From NCBI RefSeq assembly GCF_018598555.1, contig NZ_JAHEWN010000005.1, forward strand, positions 1-64,000: 64,000 nucleotides of DNA, in the 5' to 3' direction. A program made the position numbers and the translations under genes. Position 1 is the first letter of the stretch; each line of letters begins with the position of its first letter. The notes below the pieces were generated by a model. The model saw only the letters and a list, made by a program, of their open reading frames with translations. It made no database searches and was not told where the DNA came from. This document shows, one piece after another, positions 23,084-31,681 of the stretch. The stretch is from Curtobacterium aurantiacum (lineage in GTDB: Bacteria > Actinomycetota > Actinomycetes > Actinomycetales > Microbacteriaceae).

Positions 23084-24052
23084 TCAGCCCTCGAGGTCCT
23101 GCACGCCGAGCTCACCGAGGATGCGGTTGAGGTCATCGCCGTTCGCAAAGTCGATCGTCACCGAACTCTTCCGAGCACCGACGGCGATCTTGACGCGGGT
23201 GTTGAGCCGATCACCGAGGCGTTCAGCGAGGTCGTTGAAGTGCGCCTGACGCTTCGACGGCTCGGGCTTCGGCTTCGTCGCGGGGGTCTTCGCGGACAAC
23301 TGCTGCGCAATCGCCTCCGCAGCACGAACGGAGAGGTCCTCGTTGACGATCTTCTCGGCGAGGTACTCCATCGCCTCCGCATCCGGAGCAGCGAGGATCG
23401 CCCGCGCGTGTCCGGCGGAGAGCACGCCCGCGGCAACACGACGCTGCACGGGGGAGGGGAGCCGCAGGAGGCGGATGGTGTTCGTGATCTGCGGACGCGA
23501 CCGACCGATCCGCTGGCCGAGCTGCTCCTGGGTGATGCCGAAGTCGGCGAGGAGCTGCTGGTACGCCGAGGCCTCCTCGAGGGGGTTGAGCTGCGCGCGG
23601 TGGAGGTTTTCCAGCAACGCATCCCGGAGCATCGCGTCGTCCGGGGTGTCCTTCACGATCGCGGGGATCGTGCTCAGCCCGAGTTCCTTCGTGGCGCGGA
23701 GACGACGCTCACCCATGATGAGCTCGTACTGCGGGTCGGTGCCCGTCGCACCGGGGATGGGACGCACGACGATGGGCTGTAGAACGCCGATCTCGCGGAT
23801 CGAGTGAACGAGCTCCTGGAGCTCCTCTTCGCGGAACTCCTTCCGCGGCTGCTGCGCGTTGGGGATCACATCGAGCGGATTGAGGTTCGCCAGTCGTGCT
23901 CCCGGCACGGCCACCAACTCGTCTGCCGTCGGAGCGGATGCCGGCGAGCCACCGGTCGGGAAGAACACGTCGACGGGACGATCCTGCTGGTCGGTCGCCG
24001 TCGGGATCAGGGCGCCGATGCCTCGGCCGAGTCCGGTTCGCTTCGGTGCCAT
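23084..24052 (-). CDS. parB: Chromosome-partitioning protein ParB
   Basis: The protein has 322 residues beginning MAPKRTGLGRGIGALIP. The CTPase/N-engaging domain shows the MGERRLRATKELGLSTIPAI segment, including the GERR motif. The helix-turn-helix (FGITQEQLGQRIGRSRPQIT) recognises parS, and a C-terminal dimerisation domain follows. It loads onto parS and spreads to segregate origins. Its ATG overlaps the parA stop by one base. Three parS sites in this window lie within 2.7 kb. Confidence 0.97.
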   Translation of the reverse strand: MAPKRTGLGRGIGALIPTATDQQDRPVDVFFPTGGSPASAPTADELVAVPGARLANLNPLDVIPNAQQPRKEFREEELQELVHSIREIGVLQPIVVRPIPGATGTDPQYELIMGERRLRATKELGLSTIPAIVKDTPDDAMLRDALLENLHRAQLNPLEEASAYQQLLADFGITQEQLGQRIGRSRPQITNTIRLLRLPSPVQRRVAAGVLSAGHARAILAAPDAEAMEYLAEKIVNEDLSVRAAEAIAQQLSAKTPATKPKPEPSKRQAHFNDLAERLGDRLNTRVKIAVGARKSSVTIDFANGDDLNRILGELGVQDLEG

Positions 24053-24945
24053 CAGTGCTTCGCTCCTCGTGCTGCGATCTCGGAGGCCGCTTCCAGGTAG
24101 GACAGCGACCCGGTGGAGTTCACGTCGTAGGCGACGACGCTCTGGCCGTAGCTCGGTGCTTCGCTCACGCGGACGGAGCGGGGGATCATCGCCTTGAGCA
24201 CCTGGTCGCCGAAGTGCTCTCGGACATCGTTCGCCACCTGGTTCGACAGGTTCGTGCGGCTGTCGTACATGGTCAGCAGGATCGTGGACACCCGGAGGTT
24301 CGGGTTGAGGTGTCGCTCGATCAGTTCGATGTTCCGCAGCAGCTGGCTCAGGCCCTCCAGTGCGTAGTACTCACACTGAATCGGGATGAGTACCTCTTGC
24401 GCAGCGACGAAGGCGTTGATGGTCAGCAGCCCTAGGGAGGGCGGGCAGTCGATGAAGACGTAGTGGTACGGCTCATCGAGGGACTGCAGGTACATGTCGA
24501 GCGCGGTCCGGAGGCGCTGTTCACGGGCCACCAGTGACACGAGTTCGATCTCGGCGCCGGCAAGGTGAATCGTTGCTGGCACGCACCAGAGCGTGTCCGA
24601 CTCGGGGGAGGCCTGCACGGTGTCGGCCATCGGTGCCTCATCGACGATCACGTCGTAGATGCTCGCGACCTCCGCCTGGTGGTCGACACCGAGCGCGGTC
24701 GAAGCGTTGCCCTGCGGGTCCAGATCGATGACCAGCACACGAGCGCCACCGTGGGCGAGACCCGCGGCCAGGTTGACCGTCGTCGTTGTCTTGCCGACGC
24801 CGCCCTTCTGGTTCGAGACGGTGATGATCCGCGTCTCTGAAGGGAGTGGGAACTGTTGCGTGGCGATCGCGCGCCGGCGACGGTTCAGGTCGGCGATCTC
24901 GCGAGCGAGCGGCGTCGACGCGTCGTAGTCGGTCGATGAACTCAA
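24052..24945 (-). CDS. parA: Chromosome-partitioning ATPase ParA
   Basis: The protein has 297 residues from a TTG start at 24945 with AGAGG six bases upstream. The deviant Walker A is NQKGGVGKTTTTVNLAAGLA, and CPPSLGLLTINAF is the Walker B region. It is the nucleoid-bound ATPase that moves ParB-parS complexes. A parS site (24969-24984) lies in its leader, which may couple ParB occupancy to expression. Confidence 0.96.
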   Translation of the reverse strand: MSSSTDYDASTPLAREIADLNRRRRAIATQQFPLPSETRIITVSNQKGGVGKTTTTVNLAAGLAHGGARVLVIDLDPQGNASTALGVDHQAEVASIYDVIVDEAPMADTVQASPESDTLWCVPATIHLAGAEIELVSLVAREQRLRTALDMYLQSLDEPYHYVFIDCPPSLGLLTINAFVAAQEVLIPIQCEYYALEGLSQLLRNIELIERHLNPNLRVSTILLTMYDSRTNLSNQVANDVREHFGDQVLKAMIPRSVRVSEAPSYGQSVVAYDVNSTGSLSYLEAASEIAARGAKH

Positions 24946-24968
24946 CGAGTGCCTCTTCCCCGGTTCGA

Positions 24969-24984
24969 TGTTTCACGTGGAACG
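24969..24984. other. parS site 3, in parA leader
   Basis: TGTTTCACGTGGAACG is the canonical actinobacterial form of parS. It lies 24 bp before the parA start codon. Confidence 0.85.
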
Positions 24985-25026
24985 CGGAGCCACTGGCGGC
25001 CGGATGACCCGGCCCGAGCCGCAGCG

Positions 25027-25686
25027 TCAGTCAACTGTAGCCCGGAAGACGCGGGTCGTCTCGTCGACCACACCTTCTCCGAGCTCGAGCACCTCGACAT
25101 CGGAGAGGCGCTTCCGGAGGATGACCTTTCGTGCCTTCTCGATCTCTTCGTCGACCCGCGCACCCTTCATCAGGATGAGCTGTCCACCCGAGCGGACCAG
25201 GGGCACGGTGAGGGGGATGAGCTTCGACAGGGCGCTGACCGCGCGTGCGGTGACCTGGTCAACGACGACGTCGTCCGCCACGTCCTCAGCACGACCGCGG
25301 AGCACCGTAACGTTCTGCAGACCGAGCCGGTCGGACTCACTGCGGAGCCAATCGGTCCGGCGCTCCATCGGCTCGATGAGCACGAACTCGACGTCCGGAC
25401 GGGCGATCGCCAGCACGAGACCCGGCAATCCCGCTCCGGAGCCGACGTCGGCGACGCGACCACGGGCCTCCAGGAGGGGTGCGAGCAACGCGGAATTGAG
25501 GATGTGTCGCGTCCAGAGGCGGGGAAGTTCGAGCGGGCCGATCAGGCCGAGCTCCTCGCCCCGCCGGGCGAGCTCGTTCGTGAACGAGCGCGCTGCCTCG
25601 ATCTGGTCACCGAAGAGTGTTGCGGCCGCCGCAGGCTCAGCCTCGAGCACCGGTGCTGCCTCGGTCGGGACGGGTGCGTCCGTCAT
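25027..25686 (-). CDS. rsmG: 16S rRNA (guanine527-N7)-methyltransferase RsmG
   Basis: The protein has 219 residues. The SAM-binding motif VADVGSGAGLPGLVLAIARP at about 80-100, IEPMERRTDWLRSES and VTARAVSALSKL are typical of GidB/RsmG. It methylates G527 of 16S rRNA; loss gives low-level streptomycin resistance in other bacteria. A 30-residue Ala/Glu-rich N-terminal extension precedes the core. Its start overlaps the jag stop by four bases. Confidence 0.95.
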   Translation of the reverse strand: MTDAPVPTEAAPVLEAEPAAAATLFGDQIEAARSFTNELARRGEELGLIGPLELPRLWTRHILNSALLAPLLEARGRVADVGSGAGLPGLVLAIARPDVEFVLIEPMERRTDWLRSESDRLGLQNVTVLRGRAEDVADDVVVDQVTARAVSALSKLIPLTVPLVRSGGQLILMKGARVDEEIEKARKVILRKRLSDVEVLELGEGVVDETTRVFRATVD

Positions 25687-26198
25687 CGGGTGACGACCGT
25701 GTGGCGGTCCCGACCCTCACCCTCGGACTCCGAGTGGAAGCCCTTCTCAGCGACCAGGTCGTGCACGAGCTTGCGCTCGTAGGACGACATCGGGGGGAGT
25801 GCAGCCGACGACGAACCGGCTTCGATGCGCTCGACAGCGGTGTCCACGAGCCGCTGCAGCTCGTCAGCACGGGCATCCCGCGATCCACCGACATCGAGGA
25901 TGAGCCGGCTGAACTCACCGGTCTCGGCCTGCACGGCGATCCGGGTGAGCTCCTGCAGCGCCGTCACGGTCTCGGGCTTCGACAGCACGCGGAGTGCTTC
26001 TCCGTCATCGGTGACCGACAGGTACACACGACCAGCGCGTTCCTCGATCTCGATGTCACCGTCGAGGTCGCAGATGTCGAGGAGCTCCTCGATGTAGTCC
26101 GCCGCGATGTCCGCTTCGTCGCGGGCGTCCTCGATCTCGGTGTCCGTCGTCTCGGTGTCCGTCGTCTCGATGGCGGCTGCGGATTCCTGCTCGGTCAC
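25683..26198 (-). CDS. jag: Jag/KhpB RNA-binding protein
   Basis: The protein has 171 residues from GTG 26198. The KH domain spans about 75-125 and the C-terminal R3H domain contains SSYERKLVHDLVAEKGFHS. The N-terminus is acidic and includes a duplicated ETTDT unit encoded by a 15-bp tandem repeat (about 26136-26165). Jag/KhpB partners bind RNA and affect cell elongation. The gene sits in the conserved yidC-jag-rsmG order and abuts the yidC stop. Confidence 0.92.
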   Translation of the reverse strand: MTEQESAAAIETTDTETTDTEIEDARDEADIAADYIEELLDICDLDGDIEIEERAGRVYLSVTDDGEALRVLSKPETVTALQELTRIAVQAETGEFSRLILDVGGSRDARADELQRLVDTAVERIEAGSSSAALPPMSSYERKLVHDLVAEKGFHSESEGEGRDRHTVVTR

Positions 26199-27167
26199 TT
26201 ACTTCTTCCCGTTCTTCTTCTGGCGCTGCTTGCCGACCGGCTGCTGACGCTGGGTGGTGACGCGCACGGGTTCGATCTCTGTCGCACCGGCGCCGGCACC
26301 GGCCTCGGCGAGGACCGGGGTGGCCGTCCCACGACGCTGTGCCTTCTTGGCCAGGCGGGCTTCACGGGCCAACGCTGCTTCGGAGCCGGGCGTCGGCATG
26401 CTGCGGATGACGAAGTACTGCTGCGCCATCGTCCAGACGTTCGAGGCCAGCCAGTAGAACATGACGCCGAGGGGGAAGCTCAGGCCCGAGATCACGAAGA
26501 CCAGCGGGAGGATGTACAGCATCATCTTCTGCTGGCGGTACATCGGAGACTCCTTGGTCTCCGGGGACATGTTCTTGGCGACGAGCTGCAGCTGCGTGAT
26601 GAACTGCGACGCCGTCATCACGACGATCATGAAGCCCGCGATCGCACGGACCTCCCAGCCGGAGGCGTTCGTGAACGTCTCGTGCAGGGGAGCACCGAAC
26701 AGGGCCGCGTTGCCGAACGACCCCGCGAGGTCGGTCGTCAGGAGGCCGATGCCCGTCTTGTTGATCTGAGCCTCGTGCAGCACCGAGTACAGCGAGAAGA
26801 AGATCGGCATCTGCAACAGCAGCGGCAGGCAGGAGCTGAGCGGGTTGGTCCCGGTCTCCTTGTAGAGCGCCATAGTCTCGCGGCTCATGGCCTCACGCGA
26901 GAACTGGTCCTTCTTGCCCTTGTACTTGTCCTGGATCTTCTTCAGCTGCGGCGCGACCTCGAGCATGCGGCGCTGCGACTTGATCTGCCGGACGAAGATC
27001 GGGATCAACGCTGCGCGGACGACGAACGTCAGGAAGATGATCGAGAGCACCCATGTGATGCCCTCGTTCGGGTCCATGCCGATGCTCTCGAAGATCCAGT
27101 GGAAGCCGACGAGGATGGCCGAGACCACCCATTTGAGCGGCCAGAGGATCGTTCCGATGATGTCCAT
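26199..27167 (-). CDS. yidC: Membrane protein insertase YidC
   Basis: The protein has 322 residues from ATG 27167. The first helix is followed by WVLSIIFLTFVVRAALIPIF, then MALYKETGTNPLSSCLPLLL and QMPIFFSLYSVLHEA, all signatures of the YidC/Oxa1 family. Five transmembrane helices are expected, with the hydrophilic-groove arginine in VVRAALIP. A long basic C-terminal tail (KQRQKKNGKK) could bind ribosomes. It inserts membrane proteins with or without SecYEG. Confidence 0.96.
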   Translation of the reverse strand: MDIIGTILWPLKWVVSAILVGFHWIFESIGMDPNEGITWVLSIIFLTFVVRAALIPIFVRQIKSQRRMLEVAPQLKKIQDKYKGKKDQFSREAMSRETMALYKETGTNPLSSCLPLLLQMPIFFSLYSVLHEAQINKTGIGLLTTDLAGSFGNAALFGAPLHETFTNASGWEVRAIAGFMIVVMTASQFITQLQLVAKNMSPETKESPMYRQQKMMLYILPLVFVISGLSFPLGVMFYWLASNVWTMAQQYFVIRSMPTPGSEAALAREARLAKKAQRRGTATPVLAEAGAGAGATEIEPVRVTTQRQQPVGKQRQKKNGKK

Positions 27168-27175
27168 GGGGACGG

Positions 27176-27556
27176 CTACGCCTTTCGAGTGCGCTGGGGG
27201 AGCAGGACCGGCCGAACCGTTCCGACCGCGGGGTGCGGCTGCTGCAGGATCGGCGCGAGGACGAACCCGAACCGGTTGACGATGAACGGGTGACGGCGTT
27301 CCTTGACGTCGTCGATGCCGCCAGCAGCCCAGGGGTTGCAACGGGCGATGCGCCAGGCGCCCATGGCGGATCCGCGCACGACGCCGTACTGCTGGATCGC
27401 CTCGAGGGCGTACCGGGAGCACGACGGGTGGTAGCGGCAGACGTTGCCGTACAGCGGGGAGATCACCGCACGGTAGGCCCGGAGCACGACGACGCACGCG
27501 TTGCGTGGGAGCAACGCGACGACCCAGGCAAGCCGGGTCCACAGAGTGCGGTTCAT
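27176..27556 (-). CDS. yidD: YidD membrane protein insertion efficiency factor
   Basis: The protein has 126 residues from ATG 27556, overlapping the rnpA stop by four bases. RAYRAVISPLYGNVCRYHPS and CSRYALEAIQQYGVVRG are the YidD signature, with CNPWAAGGIDDV near the C-terminus. A 40-residue basic extension follows the core. YidD assists YidC; the gene lies directly upstream of yidC. Confidence 0.94.
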   Translation of the reverse strand: MNRTLWTRLAWVVALLPRNACVVVLRAYRAVISPLYGNVCRYHPSCSRYALEAIQQYGVVRGSAMGAWRIARCNPWAAGGIDDVKERRHPFIVNRFGFVLAPILQQPHPAVGTVRPVLLPQRTRKA

Positions 27557-27903
27557 GCTGCCTTCTCCACCCCGCGCGCGAAGGAGCGCGTGACGTCTTC
27601 GAGCAGGGTAGGCCATCCGGCCTGCGATGCGGCTGGCAGTACACGGACCACCACGTCGAACCCCTCGGGGCACTCGACGAGCAGGTCGTGCGCGATCGCC
27701 TTGAGCCGCCGCCTGATCAGGTTCCGGGTCACGGCGTTGCCCACGGTCTTCGCGACGATGAACCCGAACCGTGTCGGTCCGATCCGGTCGGCCGGCTGAC
27801 GGACCACGGACACGACGACGTGCGCCGTGGCGCTCTTGCGACCACGACGCACGACGTTCCGGTAGTCGTCCCCGCGCACGATGCGGTTGGCGCTGGCCAA
27901 CAC
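27553..27903 (-). CDS. rnpA: Ribonuclease P protein component
   Basis: The protein has 116 residues from GTG 27903. FGFIVAKTVGNAVTRNLIRR is the RNR-type RNA-binding motif of RnpA; the protein supports the catalytic RNA in tRNA 5' maturation. rnpB is not in this window. The gene follows rpmH after 47 bp in the universal rpmH-rnpA-yidD-yidC order. Confidence 0.96.
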   Translation of the reverse strand: MLASANRIVRGDDYRNVVRRGRKSATAHVVVSVVRQPADRIGPTRFGFIVAKTVGNAVTRNLIRRRLKAIAHDLLVECPEGFDVVVRVLPAASQAGWPTLLEDVTRSFARGVEKAA

Positions 27904-27950
27904 TGCGACGCCGGGGTCAGACCGAGGACCGGATCAGGCGATGAGCCTGA

Positions 27951-28088
27951 TCAGGCCGAGAGCTCGGTGCGGCCCTTGGCGCGACGCGCCGACAGGATGG
28001 CACGGCCGGCACGCGTCCGCATGCGGAGGCGGAAACCGTGCTTCTTGGCGCGGCGACGGTTGTTCGGCTGGAAGGTGCGCTTGCTCAT
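27951..28088 (-). CDS. rpmH: 50S ribosomal protein L34
   Basis: The protein has 45 residues and begins [20 protein letters not shown], the invariant L34 sequence; the rest is Arg/Lys-rich. It is a 50S component. It lies next to rnpA and opposite dnaA, the classic origin arrangement. A small hairpin of ATCAGGC/GCCTGAT overlaps its stop. Confidence 0.97.
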   Translation of the reverse strand: MSKRTFQPNNRRRAKKHGFRLRMRTRAGRAILSARRAKGRTELSA

Positions 28089-28602
28089 GATGTTCTCCAC
28101 ACGGCTGCTCGCGGCGAGCCGTCACGTATGTGTAGCCGTCCGGGTGTCGAACGACGCAGATGGGCGCGACCAAAGGGCCGCAGTCAACTGGTTAACGGTA
28201 CGTGACAGCGGCGGGCAGGTCAAACCCCGCTCGGACCGGTCACGTCTTCGCGCCCACGGTTCCGGTCGCTCGAGCCCATTCTCCACATTGGGGACAACTT
28301 CCGTTCGGTGCGACCCGCTCCGGTCCTTTACAGTGGGGTGATCGATCGCCTCCAGGCCCGGTACGACAGGGAAGCACTCCTGTTGCACGGCTCGGAGCGG
28401 TCGTGGACAACACTGTGGACAACCCTGTGGGAACCTCCGCGGCAACGAGGCGTCGACGAAGCCCCCGGAGCCACCGACGATCCGCCGGCGACGACCTGGT
28501 CCCGAGTGCGGTCGCCGAGGACGCCACGGCATGTCCGACCCCGCAGGACGCACCCTCGTCCAGCAGCGACAGCACGACACGACCCCTGGAGACGAGCGCG
28601 AC
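28089..28602. other. rpmH-dnaA intergenic region with DnaA boxes
   Basis: These 514 bp separate the divergent rpmH and dnaA genes. DnaA-box-like 9-mers are at 28289-28297 (reverse of TTGTCCCCA), 28402-28410 (CGTGGACAA) and 28414-28422 (reverse of TTGTCCACA). TACAGT at 28329-28334 could be a dnaA -10 box. DnaA autoregulation is the likely role, possibly together with part of the origin. Confidence 0.6.
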
Positions 28603-30057
28603 ATGACGATGCCGGCCGACCCCGTCGAGGACCTCTGGTCATCCGTACTCGGACTCCTCGCCGAGGACCCCCGCATCACGCCGCAGCTCCACGGGTTCCT
28701 GAACCTGGTCGAGCCGAAGGGCGTGCTCGCCGGCACCCTCTACCTCGAGGTGCCGAACGACCTGACCCGGGGCATGCTCGAGCAGCGCATCCGCATCCCC
28801 ATCACGGAGGCGGTCGGCCGCATCGGTGACGACGCGGTCGCCAACTTCGCGATCACCGTCAACCCGGACATGGCCTCGGAGCCGCGGGTGGACCCGAACG
28901 TCCCCGAGTACGCCGAGCCCGTGCAGGAAGCCGTCGAGCAGAGTGCCGCTCCACGCCAGTACATCGAGGCGCCGTTCGTGCCGAGTCAGATCGACTCTCC
29001 CGGCACCAGCGGGCGCCCGGAGTCGCGGCTCAACCCGAAGTACAACTTCGACAACTTCGTCATCGGGTCGTCGAACCGGTTCGCCCACGCCGCAGCCGTC
29101 GCGGTCGCCGAGGCGCCGGCCAAGGCCTACAACCCGCTCTTCATCTACGGGGACTCCGGACTGGGCAAGACCCACTTGCTCCACGCCATCGGGCACTACG
29201 CCGAGAGCCTCTACCCGGGGATCCGCGTCCGGTACGTGTCGAGTGAGGAGTTCACCAACGACTTCATCAACTCGATCGCGAACAACCGCTCGAACCAGTT
29301 CCAGCAGCGCTACCGCGACATCGACATCCTGCTGATCGACGACATCCAGTTCCTGCAGGGGAAGGACTCCACGCAGGAGGCCTTCTTCCACACGTTCAAC
29401 ACGCTGCACGACCACAACAAGCAGGTGGTCATCACGTCGGACGTCGCGCCGAAGCACCTGACGGGCTTCGAGGACCGGATGCGCTCCCGCTTCGAGTGGG
29501 GCCTCATCACCGACGTGCAGGCACCGGAGCTCGAGACGCGCATCGCGATCCTCCGCAAGAAGGCGCAGTCGGACCACCTGCAGGTGCCCGACGACATCCT
29601 CGAGTTCATGGCGTCGAAGGTGTCGAGCAACATCCGGGAGCTCGAGGGCACGCTGATCCGCGTCACCGCGTTCGCGAGCCTCAACCGGACGGCCGTCGAC
29701 ATGGCCCTGGTGCAGACGGTCTTGAAGGACCTGATCACCCTCGACGAGGACAACGTCGTCGCGCCGACGGACATCATCAACCACACCGCGGAGTACTTCA
29801 AGCTCTCCGTCGACGACCTGTACGGGTCGTCCCGCTCCCAGGCGATCGCCACGGCGCGACAGATCGCGATGTACCTCTGCCGCGAGCTGACGAGCCTGTC
29901 CCTGCCCAAGATCGGGCAGCTGTTCGGCAACCGCGACCACACCACGGTCATGTACGCGAACAAGAAGATCACCGAGCTCATGAAGGAGCGACGGTCGATC
30001 TACAACCAGGTGACCGAGCTCACCAGCCGCATCAAGCAGGACCGCCGCTACCGCTGA
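28603..30057 (+). CDS. dnaA: Chromosomal replication initiator DnaA
   Basis: The protein has 484 residues from ATG 28603; GGAGA lies upstream and a second ATG is six bases later. Domain I spans about 1-85 and an acidic/Pro linker about 85-140. The AAA+ domain carries Walker A GDSGLGKTH at about 183-191 and Walker B LLIDDIQFL near 243. Domain IV ends with the DnaA signature GNRDHTTVMYANKKI near 441. It binds DnaA boxes, several of which lie on both sides of the gene, and opens oriC. Confidence 0.98.
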   Translation: MTMPADPVEDLWSSVLGLLAEDPRITPQLHGFLNLVEPKGVLAGTLYLEVPNDLTRGMLEQRIRIPITEAVGRIGDDAVANFAITVNPDMASEPRVDPNVPEYAEPVQEAVEQSAAPRQYIEAPFVPSQIDSPGTSGRPESRLNPKYNFDNFVIGSSNRFAHAAAVAVAEAPAKAYNPLFIYGDSGLGKTHLLHAIGHYAESLYPGIRVRYVSSEEFTNDFINSIANNRSNQFQQRYRDIDILLIDDIQFLQGKDSTQEAFFHTFNTLHDHNKQVVITSDVAPKHLTGFEDRMRSRFEWGLITDVQAPELETRIAILRKKAQSDHLQVPDDILEFMASKVSSNIRELEGTLIRVTAFASLNRTAVDMALVQTVLKDLITLDEDNVVAPTDIINHTAEYFKLSVDDLYGSSRSQAIATARQIAMYLCRELTSLSLPKIGQLFGNRDHTTVMYANKKITELMKERRSIYNQVTELTSRIKQDRRYR

Positions 30058-30464
30058 GATCGGCCCGTTCCCGGGGTCATCCACCATCTGAGACGGTTCC
30101 ATGGGCCGGAGTTCTCACAGTGTGGATAGCCTGTGGATAACGGTGGAGGACACGCCGCCCAGTTGTACACAGCTGAGGGGTCACCTGTGGAGACTGGGGA
30201 TGGAAGTGGATAGATGAGTTTCATTCATCCCGTTAACGCTCACACACCGCTCACAAGTCACATGCGTGTAGTTCCCTACTGCGGAGCGGGATGCACAGGG
30301 TTATCCACAGTGTGCACAGGCGTTAACACCATTACTCCTGGTTAACGATTCATCTCCGCGGGACAACCTTGTGGACGGCGGGATGACAAGAAATCCGGCC
30401 CTCCTCCGCCTGTGCCAGAATGGGGCGGCCGGACAGTCCAAGCCGATCGACAGGGGTTCCAGCT
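30058..30464. other. oriC: Putative chromosomal origin oriC (dnaA-dnaN spacer)
   Basis: The 407-bp spacer holds DnaA boxes at 30121-30129 (TGTGGATAG), 30132-30140 (reverse of TTATCCACA), 30163-30171 (TTGTACACA) and 30301-30309 (TTATCCACA). AT-rich stretches and three GTTAAC hexamers at about 30234-30346 are unusual for this genome and could be the unwinding region. Genes diverge from here: rpmH to parB to the left, dnaA and dnaN to the right. Confidence 0.8.
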
Positions 30465-31610
30465 GTGAAGTTCGAGGTCAACCGGGACGTCTTCTCCGAA
30501 GCCGTCTCCTTCGCAGTGAAGCTCCTCCCGCAGCGCACGACCCTCCCGATCCTGTCGGGCGTCCTGATCCACGCCGACGGAGATCGTCTGACGCTCTCGT
30601 CGTTCGACTACGAGGTCTCGGCGCAGACCTCCATCTCGGCGCAGATCGACGAACCGGGTACGGTCCTGGTCTCTGGCCGCCTGCTCAACGACATCGCGAG
30701 CCGGCTGCCGAACGCCCCCGTGTCGTTCACCACCGAAGACGCCAAGATCTCGGTCAGCTGCGGCTCCGCGCACTTCACGCTGCTGTCCATGCCGGTCGAG
30801 GAGTACCCGACCCTGCCCGAGATCGGCCCGCAGACCGGTGTCATCCCCGGCGACGCGTTCTCCGAAGCGGTGTCCCAGGTCGCCGTCGCCGCCAGCCGTG
30901 ACGACGTCACCCCCGTCATCACCGGCGTCCAGCTCGAGGTCGGTGACAACGACCTCTCCCTCATCGCGACGGACCGCTACCGCGTCGCCGTCCGCACGAT
31001 CGCGTGGGACTCCGGCCGCGTCGGCTCGGACCCGCTGCACGCGCTCGTCCCCGCACGGACCCTGCAGGAGGTCGGCCGCACGTTCGGGTCGGCATCCACG
31101 GTTTCGGTGTCGATCAGCGGCAACTCGGACCGCGAGCTCATCGCGTTCCACGCCGACGACAAGACCGTGACGTCGTTGCTCATCAAGGGCAACTACCCGC
31201 CGGTCCGCCGGCTGTTCCCCGAGACCGTCAACGACCACGCGGTGATCAACACCGCGGAACTCGTCGAAGCGGTCCGACGGGTCTCCCTCGTCCTGGAGCG
31301 CGAAGCCGCGCTCCGGTTCTCCTTCACGGTCGACGGGCTCACGCTCGAGGCGATCGGATCCGAACAAGCGCAGGCGTCAGAGTCGATCAGTGCGTTGTTG
31401 ACCGGCGAGGACACGGTGGTCTCCTTGAAGCCCGCCTTCCTCCTGGACGGGCTGAACGCGGTGCACTCCGAGTTCGTCCGCATCTCCTTCACCAAGACGG
31501 AGAACCCCAACAAGCCGGGCCCGGTGCTGATCACCGGCCAGACTTCGCAAGAGGCCGCAGCGACCGATGGATACCGGTACCTGCTGCAGCCGAACCTGCT
31601 GCTGCGATAG
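30465..31610 (+). CDS. dnaN: DNA polymerase III beta subunit (sliding clamp)
   Basis: The protein has 381 residues from GTG 30465, preceded by AGGGG. KFEVNRDVFSEAVSFAVKLL begins domain I; LPILSGVLIHADGD and FRDVTPVITG-like segments mark the three repeated clamp domains. The final segment ends LLQPNLLLR. It tethers polymerase III to DNA and also serves DciA-, SSB- and repair-related traffic. It lies between oriC and gnd in the usual order. Confidence 0.97.
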   Translation: MKFEVNRDVFSEAVSFAVKLLPQRTTLPILSGVLIHADGDRLTLSSFDYEVSAQTSISAQIDEPGTVLVSGRLLNDIASRLPNAPVSFTTEDAKISVSCGSAHFTLLSMPVEEYPTLPEIGPQTGVIPGDAFSEAVSQVAVAASRDDVTPVITGVQLEVGDNDLSLIATDRYRVAVRTIAWDSGRVGSDPLHALVPARTLQEVGRTFGSASTVSVSISGNSDRELIAFHADDKTVTSLLIKGNYPPVRRLFPETVNDHAVINTAELVEAVRRVSLVLEREAALRFSFTVDGLTLEAIGSEQAQASESISALLTGEDTVVSLKPAFLLDGLNAVHSEFVRISFTKTENPNKPGPVLITGQTSQEAAATDGYRYLLQPNLLLR

Positions 31611-31681
31611 GCGCAACAGGCAACCTGCGCTGGCGCACACCACCGGCAGCTTCAGCGCGACGACGAACAGAAGAGGAAATC

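Noticed and set aside
28639-30102. A leftward frame opposite dnaA.
   Set aside because: It is a shadow of dnaA, whose motifs are intact on the other strand.
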